A stretch of DNA of 64,000 nt from Terriglobales bacterium (lineage in GTDB: Bacteria > Acidobacteriota > Terriglobia > Bryobacterales > Bryobacteraceae): positions 154,735-218,734 of the forward strand of contig JAIXQP010000019.1 of assembly GCA_027485675.1 (NCBI GenBank), given 5' to 3'. Shown here piece by piece: positions 32,839 through 41,703 of the stretch. A model generated the notes under the pieces. The model worked only from the letters and a program-made list of their open reading frames with translations, searched no databases and was not told the origin of the DNA. Positions within the stretch are counted from its first letter, which is position 1. Each line of letters opens with the position of its first letter. The position numbers and the translations under genes are program-made.

Positions 32839-35800
32839 CTAGAAGAAGAACCGCAACGCGAACTGCACCTGCCGGGGGTTGCCCACCTGCTGGTTGTTGC
32901 GGTCATAGCTCCCGTCGGCCAGGCGCAGCCGCATGAACCGGGCGTCGATCGGGGCCAACTGGCCCGTCGCCGCCAGGATGCCAGGACCGTAGTTCCCCGC
33001 GCCGCCCGCGAACACCACGTTGTCGGCGTCGAACAGGTTGAAGAACTCCACCGAGAACTGGATCTTCGACCGGTCGGACATCAGAGCAAAGCTCTTCATA
33101 ATCCGCATGTCAACGTTGTTCGTCGCACGGTTCCGGAAGCTGTTCCGGAGCATCGGCTGGCCGGCGGCCAGGTAGGGCCGGTCGTTGTTGTTGCCGTCGC
33201 CGTTCAGGTCGGTGCCGGCGATCGCATTGAAGGGCAGGCCGGAGCGCGAACGGAAGATGCCGCTCACTTCAAAGCCCCACGGCATCGTGTACGTGCCGTT
33301 GGAGGTGAACTGATGGCGAACGTCGATGTTCGAGAAGTTATACTCCGGACGCAGGTTGAACGAGTTCTCGTACACGAAGCCGCCGGCGTCGCGTTCGTTG
33401 TCGTCGTCCGAGAAGTTCTCCGCCAGCGTGTAGAACGACTGGAACTGGAACTTGTTCCGCCGGTACTGCGCCGAGAACGTCGCCGCGCGATACATCCCGC
33501 GCGAAGAGCTTTCCCGAATCGTGAACTGGTTGATGCCGGCGATCGGCCGGGCGCCGAAGAACGGCCGCTGCGACAAGTCCGTCGGCCGGATCGTTGGCGC
33601 CGCCAGATTGTAGTTCCGGTTCCGCATCAGGTTGGCGGTGTTGACGTAGTGCAACTGCACGCCGGTGGTGAAACCGCGGAACAGCTCCGACTCCGCGCCC
33701 AGGCCCATCTGGAACGCCCGCGGGTTACGGAAGTCCGCGGCCATGCCCAGCACGTTCGCGTTGGCAAACGGATCGCGTGCCGTGCCGCCGGCGGCGAACG
33801 TCGCGGCCGACTGCAGCTGTTCGATGCTCAGCACCGGAAGCTGATCAATCGGCGTCCGGTTCAAGTCGATACCCGCGCGGAGCATCGCCTGGTAGATCGT
33901 CAACTGGCCCGGCAGGTTGCCGAACTGCAGCGAGACGTCGCCCGGAGGCAGCCGGAAGTTGTTCACCGCGCCCGAGAAGCTCAGCATGGGCGTCGCGCCG
34001 TAGAACAGGCCGGTAAAGCCACGGATGACCAGCTTGGTCGGCTGGTTCAGCGGGCTGTACGCGAAGCCGAACCGCGGCATCCACTGGTTAGTCGCATTCG
34101 GAATCGACGTGATGTTGGTCACCGAACCGATCGGCGCCGTGATGTTGTTCAACCGGCTCACCAGATTCGTGTTGTTCGCTTCCACCGTGGGGTTGTACTG
34201 CCCTTCCCACCGGAGGCCCAGGTCCACCTTGAACTTCCGGGTGATGTTCCAGGAGTCCTGCGCGAAGAACGAAAGCTGCCGGACATCAAAGGCCGCCTCG
34301 CCGTTCCCGATGGCGCGGGCGTAGGTCGCGGCGGGAATGTCGAAGCGGTTCAAGCCGTTCGTCCCGTTGGCGCTCATCGTGCGCAGAATCGTGTTCAGGT
34401 CCGTGGTCGCAAACCCGAAAGTGCCAAACTGGTTAAAGGCGAACGTCTGGCTGGCGCTAAGGAAGTTCAGGTCCACGCCCAGCTTGATGGTATGGCGGCC
34501 GCGCGTCATCGACAGCGCGTCGGAGATCTGCCACCGCTTATCGCTCTGCGTGGTGGGCAGGAAGTTGCGCGTACCGAAATTGCCAATCGTGTTGGTCACG
34601 AGCGGCAGGCTCGAATTCGCCAGACGCGGCCGAACCTCCGCCGAACCCGTGAAGCGCAGGTCGTTCACCGTGGTCGCCGAGAACAGCTTCGTGTACTGGG
34701 CATTACCGTTGTGGATCCCGTCCTTCTCGGTGCCTTCGTTCGAAACGGCGGTGTTGCTGAAGGGGTTCACGGCCGCGCCGGTGCTGACCGCATTGTTTTC
34801 GGTCGAGCGGGAGTTGTTATAACGCAGGGTCAGCCGGTCGCCGGAAGCGAACTGATAGTCGGCCTTGGTGGTCAACGCCGTCGCGCGGTTGGTCTGCTCG
34901 AACGGTTGCTCCAGGCTCTTGTAGTAGTCGTAGGCGGCGCGCGTCTCCGGGGTGGGGGCAAACGTCGTCAGCTGCGGGAACAGCGTCTGCCGGGGAATGT
35001 TGGAGCGCTGGCTTTCAATCGCGCCGAAGTAGAAAAGCTTGTTCTTGATGATCGGGCCGCCCACGCCGCCGCCGAACTGCTGCAGGGTTTCCGAGGGCTT
35101 CACTAGGAAGATCGGGCTCTCCGCGCTCAGCGAGCGATGGCGGATCTGATAAAACGCCTCGCCATGCACATCGTTACCACCGGACTTGGTGATCGTGTTC
35201 ATTACGCCACCCGTCGACCGGCCATACTCGGCCGTGTAGCCGGTGGGTACCACCTGGAACTCTTGAATCGCCGACTGCGGCACCGTGATGATGGAGCCGG
35301 ACCGTTCGCCGCCGCGGATACCGCCAAAGAACGGCTGGTTATAGTCGGCGCCGTCGAGCATGATGTTTGAATAGATCGCCCGCTGTCCGGCAAAGGAGAT
35401 CTGGCCGCGCGTCGTACCCTCCACCTGCACCGTCGGCGTCAAAAGAGCAAAATCCTGGAAGCGGCGGCCGTTAATGGGCAGGCTCGTGATGGCGACATTG
35501 TTCACCGTCGCCGACTGCGCCACGGTCTGCACGTCGATCAACGTCGCGCCCACCTCCACGATCGTCGAGGTCGCCTGCAGCGCCAGGCGGACATCAATGC
35601 GGGCCGCCGAACCGACCGTCAACGTAACGCCAGTCAGCTTAGACTCGGCAAAGGAAGGGCTGGTAACCGAAATCTCGTAAACGCCGGGGTCGAGTAACGA
35701 CGCCCGGTATTCGCCCTGATCGTTGGTTTTCAAATCACGAAGCAGGCCGGTGTTCGAATTCTTGACCTTCACGGAGGCGCTCGGAACCACCGCGCCGTTG

Positions 35801-35907
35801 GGATCAAAAACCGTGCCCACAATCTGGGCTTTGTTAGCGTCCGTCTGGGCCGCCAAATGGCAACCGAGCAAAACAAGTGCAGCAATTAAGCGGCAAGCGA
35901 GGACCAT
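32839..35907 (-). CDS. Oar-like TonB-dependent receptor
   Basis: A 1022-residue outer-membrane protein. Signal peptide about 1-21; a carboxypeptidase-regulatory-like domain (about 27-112, QIVGTVFDPNGAVVP onward); a plug (about 120-235); and a long 22-strand-type barrel ending ...QFALRFFF with a C-terminal Phe. No TonB box is obvious. Acidobacterial genomes hold many such Oar-type receptors, proposed to import oligosaccharides or to act in adhesion; Myxococcus Oar is needed for development. GGAG lies 11 bases before the ATG. No SusD partner, sigma factor or anti-sigma gene is adjacent, so ligand and control are open. Confidence 0.92.
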   Translation of the reverse strand: MVLACRLIAALVLLGCHLAAQTDANKAQIVGTVFDPNGAVVPSASVKVKNSNTGLLRDLKTNDQGEYRASLLDPGVYEISVTSPSFAESKLTGVTLTVGSAARIDVRLALQATSTIVEVGATLIDVQTVAQSATVNNVAITSLPINGRRFQDFALLTPTVQVEGTTRGQISFAGQRAIYSNIMLDGADYNQPFFGGIRGGERSGSIITVPQSAIQEFQVVPTGYTAEYGRSTGGVMNTITKSGGNDVHGEAFYQIRHRSLSAESPIFLVKPSETLQQFGGGVGGPIIKNKLFYFGAIESQRSNIPRQTLFPQLTTFAPTPETRAAYDYYKSLEQPFEQTNRATALTTKADYQFASGDRLTLRYNNSRSTENNAVSTGAAVNPFSNTAVSNEGTEKDGIHNGNAQYTKLFSATTVNDLRFTGSAEVRPRLANSSLPLVTNTIGNFGTRNFLPTTQSDKRWQISDALSMTRGRHTIKLGVDLNFLSASQTFAFNQFGTFGFATTDLNTILRTMSANGTNGLNRFDIPAATYARAIGNGEAAFDVRQLSFFAQDSWNITRKFKVDLGLRWEGQYNPTVEANNTNLVSRLNNITAPIGSVTNITSIPNATNQWMPRFGFAYSPLNQPTKLVIRGFTGLFYGATPMLSFSGAVNNFRLPPGDVSLQFGNLPGQLTIYQAMLRAGIDLNRTPIDQLPVLSIEQLQSAATFAAGGTARDPFANANVLGMAADFRNPRAFQMGLGAESELFRGFTTGVQLHYVNTANLMRNRNYNLAAPTIRPTDLSQRPFFGARPIAGINQFTIRESSSRGMYRAATFSAQYRRNKFQFQSFYTLAENFSDDDNERDAGGFVYENSFNLRPEYNFSNIDVRHQFTSNGTYTMPWGFEVSGIFRSRSGLPFNAIAGTDLNGDGNNNDRPYLAAGQPMLRNSFRNRATNNVDMRIMKSFALMSDRSKIQFSVEFFNLFDADNVVFAGGAGNYGPGILAATGQLAPIDARFMRLRLADGSYDRNNQQVGNPRQVQFALRFFF

Positions 35908-35968
35908 GAATGGACTTCTCCTGAATTCTGTATTCCCTTTAGTGTAAGGAAAATGGGTTTCAATTTCA

Positions 35969-36841
35969 TTAATGAATTGCTGGCAGGAACTGGACTACGA
36001 ACCAGAAGGCCGCCGCCGCAAGCAACACAATGGCCATCGGACGGGCGTAACGCCGGCCCGCCAGCCCCAAAAGACCCACCGCCCCCGGCGCCAACGCCGT
36101 GCTCGCCAGAAGGCTCGCGTGGAACGCCGCCGACCCGCCCGCCGGCACCCCCAACCCGAGTAACAACCCGACCCCCGCCACCGGCGCCCAGCGGTGGCCC
36201 GCCTCCGGCAGCAGCCACACTTCAAACACCAAATAGCCGACGCCAATCGCCGCCGCCGCCTCGACGAAGCGAGGCGAAGCCGGCAACCCAAACCACAGCG
36301 ATGCCGCCTGGCCCCCCGCCACCGCCACCGCGAACGCCAGCGCTTCCCAACGCCGCCGCGCCGCGAACCCAATCGTAAACAGCAACAGAATCCGCGCCCA
36401 GCCGGAGAAGGCCTGCCGCACGCCATCCAGGGCGTCCCGCAACGGATCCACGCCCCCGTCAAACCGCAATTCGGCCTCCCGCTCCGGACCCGAAAACACC
36501 TGCCGCGCAATCGCGCCGTCCCGCTGCGCCGTCAGCACGTGCACATGGTTGGCGACCAGTACATCCGCCAGCCGGCAGATCACCCGCGGCTTCGCCGGCA
36601 CGTTCGTGAACCGGTACGTGCAAACGAGCTCCTCATTCGCCGTTGCGCACGTCCGCTCCGCCAGCGTGGCCCCGGCGATCTGGTAGGCGTCGCCCAACAT
36701 CTTCTCTCCCTCGGGCACCTCATACGTCGGCACCCGCAGCACCAGCTGCGCCGTCGCGCCGGAGATCACCATCTGCCCACTGCTCAGGCTGACCATATGG
36801 GCGGCCAGCGGCCCCGCCAGAAACCAAAGCAGCCACCTCAT
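35969..36841 (-). CDS. HupE/UreJ-like membrane protein
   Basis: A 290-residue protein: signal peptide (1-15), an extracytoplasmic beta-rich domain (about 16-140) with Cys residues near 65, 71 and 92, then six or seven hydrophobic helices (about 145-285). A soluble domain followed by a helical bundle matches the HupE/UreJ_2 family (PF13795). Classical HupE proteins transport nickel for hydrogenase; this family is broader, and no hydrogenase or urease gene is in view, so a metal-transport role is only a guess. The ATGA overlap with the AI-2E-type gene supports the start. Confidence 0.7.
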   Translation of the reverse strand: MRWLLWFLAGPLAAHMVSLSSGQMVISGATAQLVLRVPTYEVPEGEKMLGDAYQIAGATLAERTCATANEELVCTYRFTNVPAKPRVICRLADVLVANHVHVLTAQRDGAIARQVFSGPEREAELRFDGGVDPLRDALDGVRQAFSGWARILLLFTIGFAARRRWEALAFAVAVAGGQAASLWFGLPASPRFVEAAAAIGVGYLVFEVWLLPEAGHRWAPVAGVGLLLGLGVPAGGSAAFHASLLASTALAPGAVGLLGLAGRRYARPMAIVLLAAAAFWFVVQFLPAIH

Positions 36842-37851
36842 CGTAGATGCCGGTAAACCACACGCATCGTCGCCATCACCGGAACCGAAAGAAACAGTCC
36901 CGGAATCCCCGCCACCGTCTCCCCCACCAACACCCCGAACAGCACCAGCAGCGGATGCAGCTCCACCCCGGAACTCAGCAGCCACGGCGACAGCACGTAG
37001 TCCTGGAAAAGCCGGTAGACGATCAGAAACACGATCATCCAACCCCAGTGCGGATACCCGCTGAACACCGCCACCGAAACGCTCAGCACCATCCCCGCTA
37101 GCGGGCCCACCACCGGGACAAACTCAAAAACGGCCGCCGCCCCGGCCAGCAGCAGCGCATACGGCACGCCCGCTACTTCGTAATAAATCCCATAACAAAC
37201 AAAGGTCGCCACCGCCAGCAGCAGCACCGCCCGCATGTAAGCGCCCAGGCAAAGGTTAATGTCGGCGAGCACCCCGTCGATCCGGCTCCGGTGCCCGTGG
37301 TCGGCAAAATACTCGCCAATCCGGGCCCGAAACGTCGGCGCCTCCAGCAGATACAGAAAGCTCAAAATCGGAATCAAAACGAAGTACAGAATACTGCTAG
37401 CGCCCGACAGCAGGCCCCGGCCAAACGACCCCAGCAGCGGCACCACCTCCTGCACATGCTCCTCGACAAAGGCGCGGATCTGCTCCCGATAAGGCTCAAT
37501 CGGCGCCGGCAGCGGCCGGTCGAGCAGCGCCCCGCCGCTCTTGACTAACTCCGGCAACTGCGACGCTAACTCGGCCGCCTCCCGCGCAATGTGCGAAGTG
37601 ATCAGAAAGGCGGCCGTCCCCACGCTGCCAAACAGCAGCAGGTACACCGCGCCCAGCTTGATCCCGTAAGGCCACCGCTGGGGCAGCCAGCGCTGCGCCA
37701 AATCGACGGCCGGAGCCAGCAGATAAGCCAGCAGCAGCGCCACCACAAAGACGAGCAGCGCCCCGCGCGCGAGCCAGATTAAGTCGGCGACGAGAAGGAT
37801 GAGAAGGACCGTCCAGGTAGCTCGCGCGGCCCGGGTATCAATGCCCAGCAT
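36838..37851 (-). CDS. AI-2E family transporter (PerM-like)
   Basis: A 337-residue inner-membrane protein with about eight helices in the family arrangement: two to three N-terminal helices (about 12-85), an amphipathic soluble region (about 90-150), then five helices (about 150-330) including LLAGAAAVFEFVPVVGPLAG near 235. AI-2E proteins were named for autoinducer-2 export, but several are Na+/H+ antiporters or unknown. Its ATG is only 20 bases from the GTG of the divergent enoyl-CoA hydratase gene. Confidence 0.88.
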   Translation of the reverse strand: MLGIDTRAARATWTVLLILLVADLIWLARGALLVFVVALLLAYLLAPAVDLAQRWLPQRWPYGIKLGAVYLLLFGSVGTAAFLITSHIAREAAELASQLPELVKSGGALLDRPLPAPIEPYREQIRAFVEEHVQEVVPLLGSFGRGLLSGASSILYFVLIPILSFLYLLEAPTFRARIGEYFADHGHRSRIDGVLADINLCLGAYMRAVLLLAVATFVCYGIYYEVAGVPYALLLAGAAAVFEFVPVVGPLAGMVLSVSVAVFSGYPHWGWMIVFLIVYRLFQDYVLSPWLLSSGVELHPLLVLFGVLVGETVAGIPGLFLSVPVMATMRVVYRHLR

Positions 37852-37871
37852 GAATCGTTATCCTAACCTTT

Positions 37872-38624
37872 GTGAGTTCACTCCTCAAAGTGTCGCAGGA
37901 AGGCCGGGTCCGGCGGTTGACCCTGGCCCGTCCGGAAAAGGCCAACGCCCTCAGCCGGGAACTGCGCCATGCCCTCCTCCGCGCCCTCCACGAGGCCGAA
38001 GAGGATGCCGGCACCGCCAGCCTCTTACTCGACGCCGAAGGCAAGATCTTCTGCGCCGGGGTCGACCTCGACGAAGACCCGGAAACCGATCCCTCCTATG
38101 AGCGGTTGTTCTCCGCCGGCTCCCGGCTCTCGAAGCCCATCGTGGCCGCCGTCCAAGGCCCCGTGCTCGCCGGTGGCATGGGCCTGCTCGCCAACTGCCA
38201 CTGCGTCGTCGCCGCCATGGGCTCGAGCTTCGGCTTAACCGAAATGCGCCTCGGCATGTTCCCCGTGATTCTCTTCCGCAGCCTCGCCCGGGCCGTCGGC
38301 CAGCGCCGCGCCCTCGAATGGGCCCTCACCGGACGCATCTTTCAAACCGACGAGGCGCTGCGCAGCAGCCTGATTCATGCGGTGGCCCCGGAGTTTGAGT
38401 TGGACGACCGCGCCACCGCCCTCGCCACCCAGATCGCCAGCTTCTCCCCGCCCGCCATTCGCGCCGGCATGTCCTTCGCCCACCACCAGGAGAGCTTGGA
38501 CGACGAAGCCGCCGGACGCTTGGCCGTGCAGGTGCGCGGCGAACTCGCGCAATCGTCAGACTACGCCGAAGGTCTCGCGGCACTGAAGGAGAAACGCCAA
38601 CCCGTATGGCCTTCCCGCGCCTAG
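37872..38624 (+). CDS. Enoyl-CoA hydratase/isomerase family protein
   Basis: A 250-residue crotonase-fold protein. It starts with GTG without a visible ribosome-binding site, chosen because the next residues (KVSQEGRVRRLTLARPEKAN) are the normal family N-terminus. The oxyanion-hole segment VAAVQGPVLAGGMGLL is near 95. The position of the first catalytic Glu is occupied (LTEMRLGMFP near 122), but the second Glu of classical hydratases is not evident in QRRALEWALTGRIF, so an isomerase or other crotonase activity is possible. The last 19 bases overlap the penicillin acylase gene. Confidence 0.82.
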   Translation: MSSLLKVSQEGRVRRLTLARPEKANALSRELRHALLRALHEAEEDAGTASLLLDAEGKIFCAGVDLDEDPETDPSYERLFSAGSRLSKPIVAAVQGPVLAGGMGLLANCHCVVAAMGSSFGLTEMRLGMFPVILFRSLARAVGQRRALEWALTGRIFQTDEALRSSLIHAVAPEFELDDRATALATQIASFSPPAIRAGMSFAHHQESLDDEAAGRLAVQVRGELAQSSDYAEGLAALKEKRQPVWPSRA

Positions 38625-40816
38625 CTTGGATTCTCATCGCGCTGCCGCTCTATGGCGAGGAGCTACGGCTCTCCGGACTCCGCGCCCCCGTCGAAGTGCT
38701 CCGCGACAAATGGGGCGTGCCCCATATCTACGCCCAGAATCAGGACGACCTCTATTTCGCCCAAGGCTACATGGCCGCCCGCGATCGCCTGTGGCAGATC
38801 GACCTCTGGCGCCGCGCCGGATCCGGCAAGCTGTCCGAAGTGCTCGGCCCGGCCTATCTCGAACGCGACCGCACCGCCCTCCTCCTCCGCTTCCGGGGCG
38901 ACTGGAAAGCCGAATGGTCCTCCTACGCGCCCGATACCTATAACATCGCCCGCGCCTTTACCAAAGGCATCAACGCCTACATCCAGCAAGGCGGCCGCCG
39001 CACCAAAGAGTTCCAACAACTCGGCTACGAACCCGGCCTCTGGCAACCCGAGGACATCCTCTCCCGCGTCGCCGTCTTCTCCATGATGGCGAACGTTCTC
39101 CGCGAAGTGACCCGCGCCCGCCAGCTCGACGCCTTCGGCGCCGCCAAGCTCGAACGGGTGCGCCCCACCGACCCGCCCGTGCCCATGCGCGCCGCCCCCG
39201 AACTCAACCTCAAGGACATCACCCGCGGCGCCATCGCCGACTTTGACGACGCCACCGATCCCGTCACCCTCGACGTCCAGGGCTCCAACAATTGGGTCGT
39301 CTCTGGCAAACGCTCCGCCACCGGCAAGCCCCTCCTCGCCAGCGATCCGCACCGGACCCTCCAGATTCCGAGCCTCCGCCGCACCGTCCATCTCGTCGCC
39401 CCCGGCATCAACCAAATCGGCGCCGGAGAACCCGCCCTGCCCGGCATCGCCCTCGGCCACAACGAATCCATCGGCTTCGGCTTCACCATCACCGGCACCG
39501 ACCAGCAGGATCTCTACGTCGAACAGTTAAGCCCCTCCAATCTCGACGAGTATCTCCACGCCGGCAAGTGGAAGCGGATGACGGTGGAACGCCATACCGT
39601 GACCATCAAGGGCGGACAGAAAGAGGTCGTCGAATGCCGCTACACCGCTCATGGCCCGGTCATCGGTCTCGACCCCAACCGCCGCCGGGCCTATGTGATG
39701 CGTTGGGTCGGCGCCGAGCCGGGAACCGCCGGATACCTGGCCGGACTCTCGCTCGCCCGTGCGCAGACCTGGCCGCAGTTCCTTGAAGCCGTCGCCCGCT
39801 TCAAAGCGCCGGCCGAAAATCTCCTCTACGCCGATACCGCCGGCAACATCGGCTTCGCCGTCGCTGGCCTTGCCCCCATCCGCAAGAACTGGAACGGCCT
39901 CCTGCCCGTACCCGGCCAGACCGGCACCTACGAGTGGGCCGGCTTCCTCGACCCCGCGCAGTTACCCCGCGCCTTCAACCCCCGCGAAGGCTTCCTCGCC
40001 ACCGCCAACGACAACATCCTCCCCCCCGGCTACCCGCATATCCTCAACTACGAGTGGGCCCAACCCTTCCGCGGAAACCGTATTCGCGCCCAACTGGCCG
40101 CCCGGCCCAAATGGTCGCTCGATGACTTCGAACGTCTGCAAACCGACATCGTCTCCGAACCGGCCAAACGCTTTCAAGCCATCCTCAAGAAGTGGAAGCC
40201 GCGTCCCCAAAGTCCGGCGCGGGACATTCTCCCCGCTCTCCTGGCCTGGGATTGCCGCATGACCACCGACTCCATGCCCGCCGCCGTCAGCTCCGTTTGG
40301 ATGAGCAAGCTCGGCGCCGAACTCTTCCAACCCGCCAATCTGGGCGCCCGCGCCACCCTGCAAACCGTCCTCCAAGCCCTCGAAGCCAAACCCAACCCGG
40401 AAGCCCTCGAAAAAACCCTGGCCGCGACTCTCGAAGAGTTGACCCGCAAGCTGGGCCCGCAGCGAGCCAACTGGCGCTGGGGCGCGATTCATCTCCTCTA
40501 TATGGCGCACCCGAGCCGCATCAAACACTTCGACCGCGGCCCCGTCGCCCTGCCCGGCGACGCCAACACCATCAACGCCGCCGGCGGCGCCAACTCCCGC
40601 GCCACCCACGGCGCCAGCTTCCGCATGCTGCTCGATACCTCCGATTGGGACAAAAGCCGCATGACCAATACCCCGGGCGAGTCCGGCGACCCGGACTCCC
40701 CCCACTACAGCGACCTGCTCAAGGATTGGGCCGCCGGCAAATACCACCCCATGCTCTTCACCAAACCGGCCATCGAGAGCCATCTCTCCGAACGCATCCT
40801 CCTCGCGCCCAAATGA
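38606..40816 (+). CDS. Penicillin acylase family Ntn-hydrolase
   Basis: A 736-residue exported precursor: signal peptide (about 1-17), alpha chain (to about 226) and beta chain beginning at Ser227 in GSNNWVVSG, the autoprocessing nucleophile. The alpha chain has the conserved DKWGVPHIYAQNQDDLYFAQGY start read in two parts around 34-55. Members cleave amide-linked acyl groups from beta-lactams, acyl-homoserine lactones or lipopeptides in the periplasm; which applies here cannot be told. AAGGAG lies 13 bases before the ATG, inside the crotonase gene, so translation may be coupled. Confidence 0.92.
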   Translation: MAFPRLAWILIALPLYGEELRLSGLRAPVEVLRDKWGVPHIYAQNQDDLYFAQGYMAARDRLWQIDLWRRAGSGKLSEVLGPAYLERDRTALLLRFRGDWKAEWSSYAPDTYNIARAFTKGINAYIQQGGRRTKEFQQLGYEPGLWQPEDILSRVAVFSMMANVLREVTRARQLDAFGAAKLERVRPTDPPVPMRAAPELNLKDITRGAIADFDDATDPVTLDVQGSNNWVVSGKRSATGKPLLASDPHRTLQIPSLRRTVHLVAPGINQIGAGEPALPGIALGHNESIGFGFTITGTDQQDLYVEQLSPSNLDEYLHAGKWKRMTVERHTVTIKGGQKEVVECRYTAHGPVIGLDPNRRRAYVMRWVGAEPGTAGYLAGLSLARAQTWPQFLEAVARFKAPAENLLYADTAGNIGFAVAGLAPIRKNWNGLLPVPGQTGTYEWAGFLDPAQLPRAFNPREGFLATANDNILPPGYPHILNYEWAQPFRGNRIRAQLAARPKWSLDDFERLQTDIVSEPAKRFQAILKKWKPRPQSPARDILPALLAWDCRMTTDSMPAAVSSVWMSKLGAELFQPANLGARATLQTVLQALEAKPNPEALEKTLAATLEELTRKLGPQRANWRWGAIHLLYMAHPSRIKHFDRGPVALPGDANTINAAGGANSRATHGASFRMLLDTSDWDKSRMTNTPGESGDPDSPHYSDLLKDWAAGKYHPMLFTKPAIESHLSERILLAPK

Positions 40817-40817
40817 T

Positions 40818-41600
40818 CTATTGAATCGCCTTCTCCCGCTCGGCCACTCGCGACAGGATCCGCCCCACATAGTTCTGCGTCTCCGGAATATCCGGAATCT
40901 CCCCGGTCTGATCCACTCGCCCCGGCCCGGCGTTGTAAGCCGCTAACGCCTTCGCCATGTCGCCCTGGTAGCGGTCCAGCAGCGACTTCAGAAACTTGCT
41001 CCCCGCCGCAATGTTCTCGGCCGGGTCAAACGGGTCTTTCACCTGCAAGGTCTGCGCCGTCGCCGGCATCAACTGCATCAGCCCCATGGCGCCCTTCGGC
41101 GACACCGCGCAAGGCAGGTTCCCCGACTCCTGCTCAATCACGGCCTGCAGCAGCGTCTCGCTCAAAGAGTTCCGTTTCGCCTCCCGTTCCACCATCGTCT
41201 GCAGGTCCAGCTTCGGCACCGGCGGACAGTTCGCCGTCGCCGCCTGGAACGGCTCGGCATGACCCTCCGGCGCCACCGCCCCGGCCGGAATCGTCTGCCG
41301 CCAGAAACTCGGATAGTGCTCCTGCAGCGTCTGCACCTGGCGCCCCACACTCTCGGCCTGCCGCCGCAGCGACTCCTCAAACGATCCCGGCGGCGGGGCC
41401 GCCAGCTTCTTCCGCACCGGCAACACCCGCGGCGGCTTAGCCGCCGGAGCCGCTACTGCCGGAGGAGGAGCCGCCTCGGCCGCCGCCGGCTCCTCCGGCA
41501 ACGGCTCCATCGGCGTCGTCCGCACCGCAGGCTTCGCCTGGGCCATCAAACTAGAGACAAAGAACAAAGAAACGAAGAAATATTTCACCACATAGCTCAT
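40818..41600 (-). CDS. Lytic transglycosylase (Slt-type, GH23)
   Basis: A 260-residue exported peptidoglycan lytic enzyme. The ATG at 41600 opens a signal peptide (MSYVVKYFFVSLFFVSSLMA); a GTG three codons upstream is less likely. Residues about 22-75 are a Pro/Ala-rich linker; the catalytic domain (about 130-250) has Glu in VIEQESG, then SPKGAMGLMQLMPATA and AYNAGPGRVD, the three GH23 signatures. It cleaves the MurNAc-GlcNAc bond with 1,6-anhydro product formation. The gene is divergent from squalene-hopene cyclase and its stop touches the penicillin acylase stop. Confidence 0.92.
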   Translation of the reverse strand: MSYVVKYFFVSLFFVSSLMAQAKPAVRTTPMEPLPEEPAAAEAAPPPAVAAPAAKPPRVLPVRKKLAAPPPGSFEESLRRQAESVGRQVQTLQEHYPSFWRQTIPAGAVAPEGHAEPFQAATANCPPVPKLDLQTMVEREAKRNSLSETLLQAVIEQESGNLPCAVSPKGAMGLMQLMPATAQTLQVKDPFDPAENIAAGSKFLKSLLDRYQGDMAKALAAYNAGPGRVDQTGEIPDIPETQNYVGRILSRVAEREKAIQ

Positions 41601-41676
41601 CGGCGCCACCCACGAGAACCAAGAGCCCAGATGAATCCGTACCTCCCTTCGGGTCTGCCTTACCCCTATACCGCCG

Positions 41677-41682
41677 TATAAT
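41677..41682 (+). promoter_or_regulatory. Possible -10 element upstream of shc
   Basis: A perfect TATAAT hexamer lies 21 bases before the shc ATG in the 103-base divergent region. No good -35 hexamer is seen at the right spacing, so this is a weak call; the implied leader would be very short. Confidence 0.3.
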
Positions 41683-41703
41683 GAAGATTAACTAAGCTCC
41701 TCG

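Noticed and set aside
33313..35106. Plus-strand 597-codon reading frame opposite the Oar-like receptor
   Set aside because: Arg/Val/Gly-rich translation without domains; the minus strand encodes a complete TonB-dependent receptor.
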